Below are positions 34,744 through 46,686 of a stretch of 64,000 bases of DNA, in pieces. The stretch's first letter is position 1; each line of letters begins with the position of its first letter. Location: assembly GCA_030490835.1 (NCBI GenBank), contig CM059975.1:60255174-60319173 (forward strand), read 5' to 3'. Origin of the DNA: Annona cherimola (Eukaryota > Streptophyta > Magnoliopsida > Magnoliales > Annonaceae). Made by a program: the position numbers and the translations under genes. The notes under the pieces are model-generated. The model saw only the letters and a list, made by a program, of their open reading frames with translations, was not told the origin of the DNA and searched no databases.

Positions 34744-34980
34744 CTAGGTGTCAGATTCAGTTGAGTCGTCATCATTCTCGCTCGCTTCACCCGGCTGCTG
34801 TGAGGATTGACCGAAGCAGGCCCAGAACTTAGGAGGCGTCAACGGGAATGGAGATAGAGTCGTCGTGTCGATGTGTCGATCCTCCATAAGTCTGCGAAAA
34901 TGTGCCTCTATAGCCCGATTAGACTGCTGTAGAAACCGAGCATGGGCTGTCATTAAATTCTCCAAGTTAGTTATCCTCAC
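34744..34980 (-). pseudogene. C-terminal end of an Athila-like late ORF (F)
   Basis: A 78-residue frame with a helical, basic first half (ENLMTAHARFLQQSNRAIEA) and a strongly acidic Ser/Asp/Glu end (ASENDDDSTESDT). G keeps the same ending (ACFGQ and an acidic tail with DATESDS) near 39100-39190, so it is a real family feature. It could be the end of the extra 3' ORF of Athila elements. No domain is recognised. Confidence 0.45.
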
Positions 34981-35565
34981 ATTGGTTGGGAGCGGTTAAG
35001 AGCGACGTCACAAATAGGAAGAAAGAAGAAATCGATCAGCACAATATTGAAAAGTGCACTGCAAGCTCAAATGTCCAGGACTTTACACCCCAAATATATT
35101 CCATAAAAGCTCTTCTCAGACAATTCAACTAAAGTTTCAAGCCATATGATTGATATCACAATTGCAGTTCATAAACTCCTCCCCCATTACTTTAAACTTT
35201 TAGCAACAACAAAATAATAGAATAGCTTGAACCAAAAGGTTACCCACAAGCAACACATCCACCTGATCGTAAATATATCAAAAATGCAAACCACCCACTT
35301 GCACACCTTTTATTTAAAGTAATAAAATAGGTGATTCACTAAAAGCAGTAAAACAAATTGTGTAGAACTTCAACGACCCAAAATATGCAAAGATGGAGGA
35401 TTTTGATATTGAAAATGCTATTAACTAAGAAAACCATGGTTCATCTCGACGGGCTCAAAAAAAGCTTTCTGTTGATATGTGGTAGCTCCCGTAACTCCTC
35501 CGGGATAAAAAGTTATGGCCAGTTGAAGTTGGCATGCTGAAAACTCGTGTTTTGCTGTTTTTTTT

Positions 35566-35766
35566 ATGCTGGTAGGGGGGTGGCACCGGGGCACTAAAAA
35601 TGGAGGCCTAGGCGCCGACTTGCTGACTCAAAAATTGCAACATGTTATTTCCTTGAAAAATATGTCGCCGGGGCACCGGAACATGGCGCTAGGCGCCACT
35701 TCTCTAATCCCAACTTGCTACAACATGTTCTTTTGCAAAAATTTAGTGCCGGGCACCAAAAATTGA
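35566..35766. repeat. GC-rich imperfect tandem repeat in F
   Basis: About two and a half units of roughly 80-90 bp, each with a GGCGCC or GCCTAGGCGCC motif, an ACTTGCT segment, CAACATGTT and a GCCGGGGCACC-like block. The motif resembles the palindromes in the LTRs of this family, but the position is internal. No coding potential was seen. Confidence 0.55.
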
Positions 35767-36010
35767 GGATGAAACCTCAATCTGACTGCATTATCTTGTC
35801 TTGAATGATGAATATAAACTTGAAACTCCTTGCTTCCATCATTTATCGACTTCAAAGTGGATCGAAAATCCATATTTGAGCATGATAATCCTATCCTTCC
35901 TTATCTTGGGAGATGACTACTTTATTCTTGAATCAAAAATCAAAAAGTGTAATTGGTTGTCTCCCATTCAGCACTAAATTTATCGTCTTCAGCCCGACGT
36001 TCCACTATGA

Positions 36011-36331
36011 TTAACCAATTCCCTCTCTATCGAACTTCCTTCCATGCATATTGTGCACTGGAAGTTCAGCTCTCTTCTTAACCTCTTCAAATGGATCAGT
36101 TAGCTTTTTTTCTTGAATTTCATAAAGACTATAGAAGAGGTTTTCAGGGTCTTGAACAAATGATGGCTTCAAGATGTTTCTTTCCGAGGCTTTGCATTGA
36201 TCGATTAAGTCTTGTTGCACCTGAATTTCAGGAAGATAAATTAGAGGAGTGTTAATATGATAATTTTCAACTTACTCCACTATATCAACCTCTATTTCTT
36301 CGTCAATTTCTTCTTCCACTTCCTGACTTTC
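36011..36331 (-). pseudogene. End of element F ORF, gag-derived or unknown
   Basis: The minus frame, open apart from a TAA near 36275, contains QVQQDLIDQCKASERNIL, an acidic stretch, and ends KFDREGIG-stop. Element I's ORF likewise ends NRAGIG-stop and is followed by the same conserved box. The upstream part is replaced by the insertion of G at 36332. No enzyme motif is visible. Confidence 0.5.
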
Positions 36332-37916
36332 TGACGAGCTGCGTACATGTCAATTAAAATGCTCGCTATTTATGCAAGTATACATGTCGTGTCAAGTAAT
36401 AAAGAGTGAGTAGAGTATCGTTCCCACGAGGAATTGTTAACCAGAATTATTAATTAGTTTAACTGCTTTCGATGGGTGAAAAATTCTGAGTTTATGATTT
36501 AACTAAAACTAACGATTGCAATAAGAAATTTGAGTAGAGTTACAAAAATACTGAATACTAGAAACGGGTTTACTGATCAGGGATGGCAGATGGATAGCTC
36601 GGAATCCTTGAATCTAAACTATATTGCTTTGGTTCTTTTTAATCGGATTGTGTATGGATTTACTAGCCTAAGTTCATTAATCTGTATATATGTCTTCCAA
36701 CATTATATAAAGCTAATCACACCCTATTTAATTGTTATGTTCCCATGCCATTAAATAAAGTGAAATTGATAAGTTCATAACTTGTATAATGACTACACAG
36801 AGTTTAACGGTATATTCCTATCCATTAAACAACTCCCCTTACACAAAGGTGGAAACCTATGCCTTGCACATGGATCTAGCAGAGATCTTCCTCTTCCAAG
36901 GGTAAATCAAGCAATTAAATCATCTTACAACGTAGCTAATCTTGTAAAAAATATTAAATCCACACATGCAAAGGTAAATCATACACAATAATATATAAAG
37001 TCAAATATTCATTCCTGAATATTCTAAGAACAAAAAATAATATAGTTTAGAATTCAAATTATCCTAACTATCTATCTAATGGAGGTTTAGTTCAAAGATA
37101 TGAATTCAACAACCATTACATCCATATAAAAAGTATCCAAAAAAGCAGAGAGAGAAAAGTGGAAAGAAATAGAGAAAACTGTTTTTTGGCGGCTTCCACC
37201 AACGGGGTTGAATCCTCTCTTCAATCTGTGCCTTGATCGCGATTTCCTCTTTTTCTGGCTTGGCAATTCGTCTCTGGGCTCCCCCTCTCTCCCCCTCGCA
37301 CGCGAACCCCCTAGGATCTATTTATAGATTCAATTTGCGCAGCTTACGCACTGAAATTTGCGTGTACAGATTCGTATTGGCGCCTAGGCGCCAACTCTCT
37401 GTGTGCTGGGCAACTTGGAACTTCTTTGCAAACCTTAGGAATTCATGCACTGGCGCCTAGGCGCCAACTCCCTAGAGTTTCATGACTTGGAGCTTTATAC
37501 TTGACACATTGGGGATCATGCCTGATGCCTGGGCGCCCCTGGCTGGCGCCTAGGCGCCAACTCCTTGGAAGCAATTTGACTTGTGGCTTCAAAAATGTCT
37601 GAACTTTGCCTGCATGTAGATGAAGTGGTGCCTGGGCGCCCCTGGGTAGCGCCTAGGCACCATCCACCTGCCTCTGACTTATCTTGATCTGCATTCCACT
37701 TTGCCCGCATTGCCTTCATATGTCTCATCCTTCCTGCAAAAGATGAAAAAAATTAAGTAAATGAACTAAAAATGCCTAAAAACTAAATAATGCTCCTAAA
37801 ATGCAAAGCGAGTGAAAATTAAGCTAAATGAATGCAAAGTAAGACTAATCTCTCGAACTAACGCATAAATAAAGCCTGAAATGGGCCATGATAACTTGTA
37901 TTTTTCTGAGGTATCA
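36332..37916 (-). repeat. Athila-like element G 3' LTR
   Basis: 1585 bp on the minus strand from TGATACCTCAG to CAGCTCGTCA. The 5' hairpin is present but imperfect (TGATACCT and AAGTTATCA). Three perfect GGCGCCTAGGCGCC palindromes lie at 37379-37392, 37452-37465 and 37544-37557. No primer site follows at 36331, as expected for a 3' LTR. Confidence 0.88.
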
Positions 37917-37935
37917 TACCCCAAAACTTAAATGT
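37917..37935 (-). promoter_or_regulatory. Polypurine tract, element G
   Basis: The minus strand AACATTTAAGTTTTGGGGTA precedes the 3' LTR. The run is shorter in G residues than in F. Confidence 0.65.
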
Positions 37936-39314
37936 TACTAGTCCTCGAGCAACACATACAAACCTAATGAATAAATGAATGAATAAATGAATGAATAAAT
38001 GAATGAATGAATGCAGACTCTGCCAACTCCGTTTGCTTCCTGTTATGCTTTGATCAATCCACTTATCCATTTCACAAGGTCCAGATTAATCTAACTTGAA
38101 AAATCCTTCATTATACAAACAAGGCATGCATTTTCATTTTCAAACCAAGTTACATGTGGATGTTAAAATTCCATAGTGTCTGATCATAATTCAACACGTT
38201 AATCTTCCATTCGATCAGAAAACTGGTTAGAAAATTAATAAACACAAGCAAACCAAGGGTTAAGCTGAATAAACTGGTCACAGAAAATGATATCAAGTCA
38301 CTAGATTCAATTTCTACAAACTGCTCGTTCCTTTTTCCCCCCAAACTTATTGCAAAAATTCTCCTCGACATATTTCAGGATATCTGGCGATCTCTTTTTT
38401 TGCTCCCCTCACCATATTTCAGGGTATCTAGGGAGAATTTTGATTTTAAAGCGTTATTACTGTGATTTTCCATTACTTTTTACACGAACCTTGTCATTTG
38501 TTGATGCCAAGTCCCGGTTACTCAGCTTAGGTCAACCACCCCCTTTTTTAAAATTTTCCTGATGCCTTGTTAGGGGTACTGAACATGTTTGAGTAATTCC
38601 TGTGAAATAATACCATTTTTAAACCCACTAAAGTACTTAGTCAGCATTTATTTAATTCAATTCTCATTATCTCAGTCTGAAAGATATGCCTGTGGTTGAA
38701 TTAGAACAATGTATTATGAAATTTCTTCTAATTCTTTCACATGTTAATTTCAACCTGCTTTTATACTTGGTTTTTAATCTGAATTGCCCCATTCATTCAT
38801 GAATTCAATTTCAAGTCAACGTTAATCATAATCTTGCACATTTTCACAATAAGATGGATTGAAACAAAGATAACTTTCATTAGCTAGAATTGACATACAT
38901 GCAACATAAAATAAAACATGAAAAGTTAAAATGAAAAACTAACCTATGGTGGAGAATTATACACCCCCCCCAAACTTGAGAGATGAATTGTCCTCAATGC
39001 ATGATGAACTAAAATGAACTAATAATGAAAATACAATGGAAAGCAAAAATAAAATAAAAACAAAATAAAATAAAAGGACCGGGACTCCCTCAAGAATCGG
39101 ACTCAGTGGCATCCTTGTCCTCGCTGTCGTCGGGCTAAGGCTAGGACGGTTGCCCAAAGCAGGCTCTGACCATGATCTCTTCGAAACTAAGATCCAAATC
39201 TTTTCCTATAAACACAAAAATAAAAACAAAGACAAAAATCAAAATGAAAATGAGTGATCGGTTGCCTCCCATCCAGCACTAGGTTTAACGTCCTCCGCTC
39301 GACGTTCTCACTGT
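37936..39314 (-). other. Element G 3' region
   Basis: AT-rich non-coding sequence homologous to F. It has an AATG-type microsatellite at 37969-38013, a TAAGTTTGGGGGGA run near 38334-38348, the duplicated hairpin motif at 38361-38390 and 38403-38437, a polypurine-like run with inverted repeat at 38963-39002, a degraded acidic ORF end near 39100-39190, and the conserved post-stop box at 39260-39300. Confidence 0.65.
38361..38437 (-). promoter_or_regulatory. Pair of conserved hairpin motifs in G
   Basis: Copies at 38361-38390 (weaker stem) and 38403-38437. In the second, CTCCCT pairs with AGGGGAG across the same loop CTGAAATAT as in F and I. Confidence 0.5.
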
Positions 39315-40240
39315 TCAATCCTCTTTCAGTTCCACCACCTTCTTGGAACATTGAAAATTATCTCCCATATAATGCTTAAGACGTTGCCCGTTCACGACAA
39401 AACTATTGCCAGATGCTTCGTTGAATATTTTCACTGCTCCATGCTCAGCTGCCTTTATCACCACGAACGGACCCGACCATCTGGATTTGAATTTCCCTAG
39501 AAATAGTTTTAATCTTGAATTGAAAAGCAAAACTCTTTGACCTGGTTCAAATTTTTGTGCTAGAATCTTTTTATCATGCAATTTCTTCACCTTTTCTTTA
39601 TAGATCTTGGCATTTTCATAGGTGTGCATCTGAAATTCGTCCAACTCGATGAGTTGCAGTAATCGGTGTTCACCCACTTGTTACATGTCTAGGTTTAGTT
39701 TTTTAATCGCCCAATATGCACTGTGCTCTAACTCCAACGGCAAATGACAGGTTTTCCATAAACCAGTTGGTATGGAGACATTCCAAACTGAGTTTTATAG
39801 GCAGTTCGATATGCCCACAGTGCGTCGTCCAGTTTGACGGACTAGTCTTTGCGAGATGACCCGATCGTTTTCTCCAGAATTTGCTTTAATTCCCTGTTGG
39901 CCAACTCAACCTATCCGTTAGCTTGTGGATGATAAGCTGTCGTCACCTTGTGGCGCACACCATATTTGTGCAGAATTTTCATGAACTGTCGGTTGTAGAA
40001 ATGGGATCCTCCATCACTAATGATCACCCAAGGCATGCCGAAACGAGTAAAGATGTTCTTCTTGATGAATTTGAGAACTGTTTTGGCATCGCCTGCTTGA
40101 GTCAAAATCGCTTCTACCCATTTGGAAACATAATTAACAGCAACCAAAATGTATTGGTTGCCAAAAGAGGAAATAAATGGGCCCATGAAGTCGATACCCC
40201 AGACATCGAATATTTCTACTTCAATGATATTAGTGAGAGG
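39315..40240 (-). pseudogene. pol: Element G integrase, C-terminal part (broken)
   Basis: Core domain: [18 protein letters not shown] with the first Asp, [15 protein letters not shown] with the second, then HPQANG, a TAG where Gln is expected, and VELANRELK with the Glu. A second break near 39840 follows, then [17 protein letters not shown]. The ORF 39315-39677 gives the C-terminal domain ending in a Lys/Asp-rich tail (RVLLFNSRLKLFLGKFKSRW, then GPFVVIK). The N-terminal part of integrase lies beyond chromovirus H at 58924. The reading frame joins cleanly across the CATCT duplication. Confidence 0.85.
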
Positions 40241-40245
40241 CATCT

Positions 40246-42775
40246 TGTGGAACCCTGACCGTATACGCGTCATTTCGACAATTGTAATTTTGAAGATTAT
40301 TTTATGAATAAATAAAGATTCATGAACCTTATTAATGGACATGTGTATTTGAGGTTGAAATAATGCAATTGGGAATTTAACCCCGTAAATAGTGCACGTG
40401 AATAGTAAATGTGAATAGTAAACAAGGGTTAAGATATATGATTAAGAGTTAATCACTTGGATTAACTTAATCATAAAAGACAAAATAGAGATTTAATCAC
40501 TACAAGACAAAATAGCAATTCTTTTGGATATTTTAATCAAAATTCGGATTTATATGGAAAAATAGAAAAAAATTCATAAATTGCAATCCGGCCGTCGAAA
40601 TTCAAAGAAATTTTTTATGAATGGTTAAAAATTTATGATGAACATAATGAATGGATTAAGATGTGATAAAAATCACAAATCAAAGGTCAAGATTAAACGA
40701 CAAATGAAAAATCAAAAAGTAGCATTACTTTAATTAAATGCTACTTTTGACTTTTTACAAAAATTAAATAATAAAAAATAAAAAAATTAAATGAAATGAA
40801 GCAATAGCAGGGGGCGTGAGCAGGGGTATTTATGGTCATTTGACTTTGATCAATGGTTCAAATTCATCCAAATCACAAATCAAGGGTTTAGATTTAATTA
40901 GCTTAAAATTAATTAAATAAAAAAATAAAAAAATAGGAAAAATAGGCCTGCAAAATAGGGCAGCTGTATCAGGGTAGGGAGGCTGCACAAGGCTCTAAGA
41001 ACCTTTGGGAAATTAGAAAAAAACACCTTTGCAATTTTACACCCTAAGCTAGAGGGGGTAAATTTCAAATTTATGAAAAATGGACCCCTATAAATAGAGG
41101 AGCAGCCCATGAACGAATTGACAACCATCCTAGCTCAAAAAAATCACTTGAGCAATTTCATTTCCCATCCCCACACGTTTTAGCCTTAAGGAAAGAGGAG
41201 AATCGAAGGTTGGAGTGAAAAAAGGCGAGTTGAAGAGGCATAACTTCGCTTGAGGTAAGTGGATTCCCCTCAAACTTGTTTTGAATGTTAGATGAAGTAA
41301 AACCATGCTTAGATAATCTCCAAGCATCAGAAAATAAGTATAGATATAATGTTTAAATGGAATTATGCCAAAACATCAAAAATTTGGAGCAAAGATAGGG
41401 TATTTGGGAAAATAGCATATGATATGTGAAAATAATTCTCCAAAATTGATAAATGATGACTTAGGATGTATGATTATGATAAATATGATGTTAGAATAAT
41501 GATATATTAATTTCATGATTTTTGGGATTAAGGATTTTGCTTAAGTGAATTTATGTTAATTTTTAGTATATGGAGAAAATGATTTTTTTGGCCAAGTAAA
41601 TGATGATAAATTCAAAACGTATGAAATTTCCAATGATATACTAGGCATAAGGTATGTCATGGTATTTTTTATTTTTGGAACCCATGAACAGTAACTACGT
41701 CTCTGTGAACAGTAACTCGGATGAACATTGATTTGCTACAGTGATTTGCTACAGTAAACAGCGTGATTTTGAAGAAAATTTGAGATTAATATTTAAATAT
41801 GATGATGAAAATTTTGAAGAACCTATGGATAAAAAATATATATATCCACATAAAGAGATAATAATATAGAGCATGCATGGGAAGCAGTTTGAATAAAAGA
41901 AATGAAAATATCATTTCTCCTTGAATAGGAAAAGGAAAAGAGAAGGTCGAAGACACCTTCTAAAAAGGTAAGCAAGTTATATGTTTTGCAAATTATTTCC
42001 AAAATGCTTGAAATTGTTTGCAAGTTGCTTTATGAAATTTATTTAAGGTTGGCCATACCTATAACTGTTTTACATGAACTGAAGTTCGTTTTGTGAAATT
42101 ATTTATTAAATGCTTTTTATGAAATTGTTTATGATTTGCAAATATCATGCCGGCATGTGTATGAGAATGAGCATGTGCACGAGGAATAGGTCTTAGTCGA
42201 GGTAGTAAGCGGACCGGATGTCCCCATCGCTATTGCCAAGTCGCTTAATAGGCCCAGGCCGGCGGCGACCTCCCTGAAATGGGAGCATGTATGGGATGGG
42301 CGCCTAACTAGCGTCGCATCCAAAGGCATGTCATGAATGCTATGTATGCATTGCATTTGCATTTTATGAAATGCATGAAAATGATTGAAAAATTATGTAT
42401 AGCTTGCTTACTGAGTATTATTACTCACCCATGCTTTTTCAACAACTGACAGGAAATGATGATGAAGGCAGCATGCCAAGTGTTATGTAGTTTTTGATAT
42501 AAATGATGTTTATGTAAACTTTATGTAAAATCAACGATGATAATTTTGAGATGGAAAGGAATATTTTTATTCCAATGAAAATGTTTATGAAATAGTTTTT
42601 GCTCATAACTGTGTTATGTGAAATATATTTCAAATTGGATGAATGATGGGAATTTTCCATGTATTGATAAAAAAAAAATCCTGCTGTGTGATCAGGGCAA
42701 CAATCCTGAGTCACGTTTACCAATCAAAACGATCCCGGAGTAAGGCTTCTAGGCACCTCAATTCGAGGCGTCACA
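40246..42775 (+). repeat. Gypsy H 5' LTR
   Basis: From TGTGGAACCCTGACC to GAGGCGTCACA. The TATA box TATAAATA is at 41089-41096. Repeated GTGAATAGTAA and TGAACAGTAA motifs lie at 40395-40425 and 41690-41760. A GC-richer block is at 42150-42330. It contains two indels relative to the 3' LTR near 41695-41745 and 42145-42165. Confidence 0.92.
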
Positions 42776-42780
42776 GAAGT

Positions 42781-42876
42781 TGGTATCAGAGCAAGGATTG
42801 GTAAATAGGCGGGAGAAGGAGAAAATAAATGATGTTGAAAGGATAAGTTTGATACCACAGAAGTTGGTATCAGAGC
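42781..42876 (+). promoter_or_regulatory. Primer binding site of H, present twice
   Basis: TGGTATCAGAGC occurs at 42781-42792, six bases after the LTR, and again at 42865-42876 inside a second copy of GAAGTTGGTATCAGAGCA and GGATTGGTAAATAGGC. This is an 84-bp-spaced duplication of the primer region. The first copy is in the correct position for priming. Confidence 0.85.
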
Positions 42877-42993
42877 ATGGATTGGTAAATAGGCAGAAAA
42901 GGAAAGAAATGACTAAGCTAGATTACATGAAATTATGATTATGACTGATTTATTATTATTGATGAATATTGATGTTATACTAATAAATGTTTC

Positions 42994-44100
42994 ATGAAGT
43001 TGAAAATGCCGCTCACTAGAGCTAAAGCAAGGGCCAATAGAGGAAAGGCCCCGATGGAAGAATTAGTCTATCTGGCAAGGGGCGAAGCCAGTAAAAGCAC
43101 TAGTAGGGCAGAATCTGAGGAGCATTCCTCTAGGACCCGCCCACGGCGAGTGGAAAGCCCTGGACCTCAAGCAGAGGTCAATATAGAAGAAAAAATTATT
43201 GCGGCTATCGAAAAAGCTATACAGCAATGGACAGCCCAGGCTGCTGGGTTATTGCAAGAAATGAGGAACCAGGAAGCCCCACCATCAAGAGGAGATGGGG
43301 AAAGACCAGGGCCCTCGGCCAATCCCGGCACGTCAAAGGGAGTGGAGGATAGTCTCCTTGAGGCCGACAGAAAGGCTATCAATGCCTTTCTTGCCCAGAG
43401 ACCGCCCAAGTTTGCAGGGGAACCGGACCCCCTCATTGCAGAGCAATGGATTACGGAAATTAAGAAATTATTTAGAATATCGCCCTGCAATGATCAGCGA
43501 AAAGTGCTATGCGCTACCCACCTGCTGATAAAAGATGCTTATGAATGGTGGGAAACGCTAATGGTCACTATGCCACATCCAGAGCAAGTTTCGTGGCATG
43601 AGTTTTTGGAGGAATTCAATAAAGAATATCTCCCTATAGGGCTACAGAGCCAGAGGGTGATAGAATTCGAAAAGCTTTACCAAGGCAGGATGACAGTCAC
43701 AGAATATGCTACAAAATTCAATGCCTTGGTAAGATATGTTCCATAGATTGTCAATGTGCCGGAAAATAAGGCACAAAGGTTCTAGAGGGGATTGAGACCC
43801 CAGCTAAGAGAGGGGTTAGCCCCATTATTAATAAAGGACTATGCCTCTAGCATTGAGAGGGCTAGGGCATTGGAGATGGAGTCTATGAGGACTCAGGAGC
43901 TTAGGCAAGCTCAAAAACAATTCTTTTCAGCCTCCGAGGAAGGTGAGGCTAATAAAGGAAAAAGGGGAATCGCCGAGAGAAAGAAGATCGGCGACAAGAC
44001 ACAGAGCACCCTGACTTGCAGAACTTGCCACAAACGCCATTCAGGCGAATGTTTATAAGGAACGGGGAAATGCTACAAATGTGGCCAAGCGGGTCATGTG
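42994..44100 (+). pseudogene. gag: Gypsy H gag (point stops only)
   Basis: An in-frame ATG opens MPLTRAKARANRGKAPME at about 43003. The capsid-type retrotransposon gag domain is clear: WITEIKKLFRISPCNDQRKV, ATHLLIKDAYEWWETL, VSWHEFLEEFNKEYLP. Breaks are a TAG at 43744-43746, a TAG near 43782 (REGLRPQL context) and a TAA at 44056-44058, all in one frame. Each can arise from a Gln codon by one C-to-T change. A first zinc knuckle [14 protein letters not shown] begins near 44071 and a second, [14 protein letters not shown], near 44140, so gag runs into pol without a boundary. Confidence 0.88.
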
Positions 44101-46686
44101 GCCCGGGACTGCGGGACCGATGAAGCCAAGATAATAAAGTGCTTCAACTGTGGTCTAGTCGGACACATTTCGCCCAATTGTCCGAATAAGCCACAAGGAG
44201 CACAAGCTCGAGGGAGGCCGGCCCAACAAAAAGTCCCCGCCATCGCTAATCGACCCGGTACTGCTGTCAACCCAGTGCGTGTCCAAGCCCTCACCCGAAC
44301 GGAGTCACAGGAGATGGAGGAAAAAGTGATTACAAGTATGATTTACATTTTGGGAAATTCTGCAGTAGCTTTATTTGATTCTGGAGCTACGCATTCATTT
44401 ATATCATACCAATTCGTAATCACACACGCACTTCGGGTAGAGGAAACCAGTAGTACTATACATGTAGAATCCCCAGTATATAGATTGGCAAGTATAAATC
44501 AAATCTGCAAAGCATGTCCTATCAGGGTAGGGACAAAAATATTAGAAGCTGATCTCATCCTATTACCCATGACAGAGTTTGATGTCAGATTAGGGATGGA
44601 TTGGCTAAGTCAATGGGGTGCAACAATTGATTGTAGAAATAAAAAGGTGCAATTAGAAGCACCAATAGATGAAATAGAGATTAGTAAAATAAGACAGCCA
44701 GAAAATATAATAAGGATGGTATCAGCTATGAAAGCAGTTAAGCTGATACGCCAACAATGTACAGCTTATCTGGTCTCTATAAACACAATAAGAGATGAGG
44801 TACCTATAGAACAAATTCCAGTGGTAAAGGAATTTCCAGATATTTTTCCAAAAGAGCTTTGTAATTTACCACCAGAAAGAGAGATGGATATGGAGATAGA
44901 AATTATTCCAGGAACAGCCCCAATATCTAAGGTCCCATATAGGATGGCACCAGTCGAATTGGCTGAGTTGAAAGTACAAATTCAAGATTTATTAGATAAG
45001 GGGTTTATTAGACCCAGTGCATCACCTTGGGGAGCTCCAGTATTATTTGTAAGGAAAAAGGATGGGAGTTTGAGACTCTGTATTGATTACAGAGAATTGA
45101 ATAAAGTAACAGTAAAAAATAAGTACCCACTCCCAAGAATAGATGATCTTTTTGATCAGTTGAAAGGAGCTTCTACATTTTCAAAAATTGATTTACAGTC
45201 AGGTTACCACCAGTTGAGGATATGTCCAAAGGACATCCATAAAACAGCATTCAGAACAAGATATGGGCATTATGAATTCTTAGGCATGCCATTTGGACTA
45301 ACGAATGCCCCAGCTGTGTTTATAGATATGATGAAAAGAATTTTTCGAGAATTTTTAGATCAATTTGTGGTGGTATTCATTGATGATATATTGATTTATT
45401 CAAAGACAGAAGAAGAACATGAGAAGCATTTAAGGATACTGTTGGAAATTCTTCAAAGGGAGAAATTATATGCTAAATTCAAAAAATGTGAGTTTTGGTT
45501 GAAACAGGTAGCCTTTCTCGGCCACATTATATCCGAGAAGGGAGTACAAGTAGATCCTCAAAAGATTGAGGCAATAACAAAGTGGTCACAGCCAACAAAT
45601 ATCACGGAAATAAGAAGTTTCCTAGGGTTAGATGGCTACTACAGAAGATTTGTGGAAGGATTCTCATAATTGTCAGCTCCACTCACAAAGCTGACAAGGA
45701 AAGGAGTTAGGTATGAATGGACACAGGAATGTGAGAATAGCTTCCAAGAATTAAAGACAAGACTGGTAAAAGCTCCAATTCTAACACTACCTACGGAAAA
45801 GGAAGGGTTTGTGATCTATAGTGATGCCTCACAGAAAGGATTAGGATGTGTACTTATGCAAAATGGAAAAATTATATCATACGCATCCCGGCAACTCAAG
45901 CCAAATGAGGTAAACTATCCAACCCATGATTTAGAATTGGCAGCAGTAGTCTTTGCCTTGAAAATTTAGAGACATTATTTATATGGAGTTAAATGTGAGG
46001 TCTATACTGATCATAAGAGCCTCAAGTACATTTTTACTCAAAAAGAGTTAAATATGAGGCAGAGAAGATGACTCGAGTTACTAAAGGATTATGACCTTGA
46101 CATTTTATATCATCCAGGCAAAGCCAATGTAGTAGCTGATGCGCTAAGTAGAAATGTTAGCTTAGCACATCTCATCACAAAGGAAGAAGTGCTACTACAA
46201 GAATTAAGACAATTAGAGCTAATTGTAATCCCACCTGGGATGCAAGTTAGATTGTCTCAAATACAAATCCAGTCAAATTTATTTGAGCAAATTAAAATGA
46301 CTCAACAAGAAAATAGGGATTTCAAGAATTATGTGGAGAAAAAGATTAAGAAAAATCCCAGTGAATACATACAAGATGAACAGGGGATGTACAGATATAG
46401 GGGTCGCCTGTGTATACCTGATCAAGAAGAAGTAAAGGAACATATATTGAAAGAAGCACATTTCTCTCCATTTTCGATGCATCCAGGTAGCACCAAGATG
46501 TATCAAGACATCAAAAAGATGTATTGGTGGAATAATATGAAGAAAGAAATTGCTGAATATGTGGCTAAGTGCCTAACATGTCAAAGGTTTAAGGCTGATC
46601 ATCAAAGAACCCCTGGAAAATTACAGTCGCTAGAAATTCCAGAATGGAAATGGGATGATATTACTATGGATTTTATTGAAGGTTTG
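44101..46686 (+). pseudogene. pol: Gypsy H protease, reverse transcriptase, RNase H and integrase N-terminus (point stops only)
   Basis: Protease DSGATHSF has its motif at 44377-44385. RT has [20 protein letters not shown] and the catalytic FIDD at 45376-45387. RNase H begins [18 protein letters not shown] and ends near GKANVVADALSR. The integrase zinc finger has HPGSTKMYQDIKKMYWW and CLTCQRFKADH, followed by DITMDF with the first catalytic Asp. Stops: TAA at 45667-45669 (Gln-like position), TAG 45967-45969 and TGA at about 46070 (both Trp positions). There is no frameshift from gag to here. The coding sequence continues at 55411 after element I. Confidence 0.92.

Larger units (their letters stand above)
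34276..36331 (-). other. Element F 3' internal region
   Basis: This continues F after solo LTR K. In minus-strand order it holds the end of a degenerate ORF (36011-36331), a conserved post-stop box (35955-35993), a GC-rich tandem repeat (35566-35766), about 600 bp of AT-rich sequence with nothing recognised, a short acidic ORF end (34744-34980), and a polypurine-like tract with an inverted repeat (34628-34666). It is cut at 36331 by the LTR of element G. Confidence 0.65.

Noticed and set aside
42129..42362. Minus-strand ORFs in H LTRs (also 58217-58504, 40913-41327, 57005-57503)
   Set aside because: Present in both LTRs only because the LTRs are copies; antisense to the element and without a recognisable domain.
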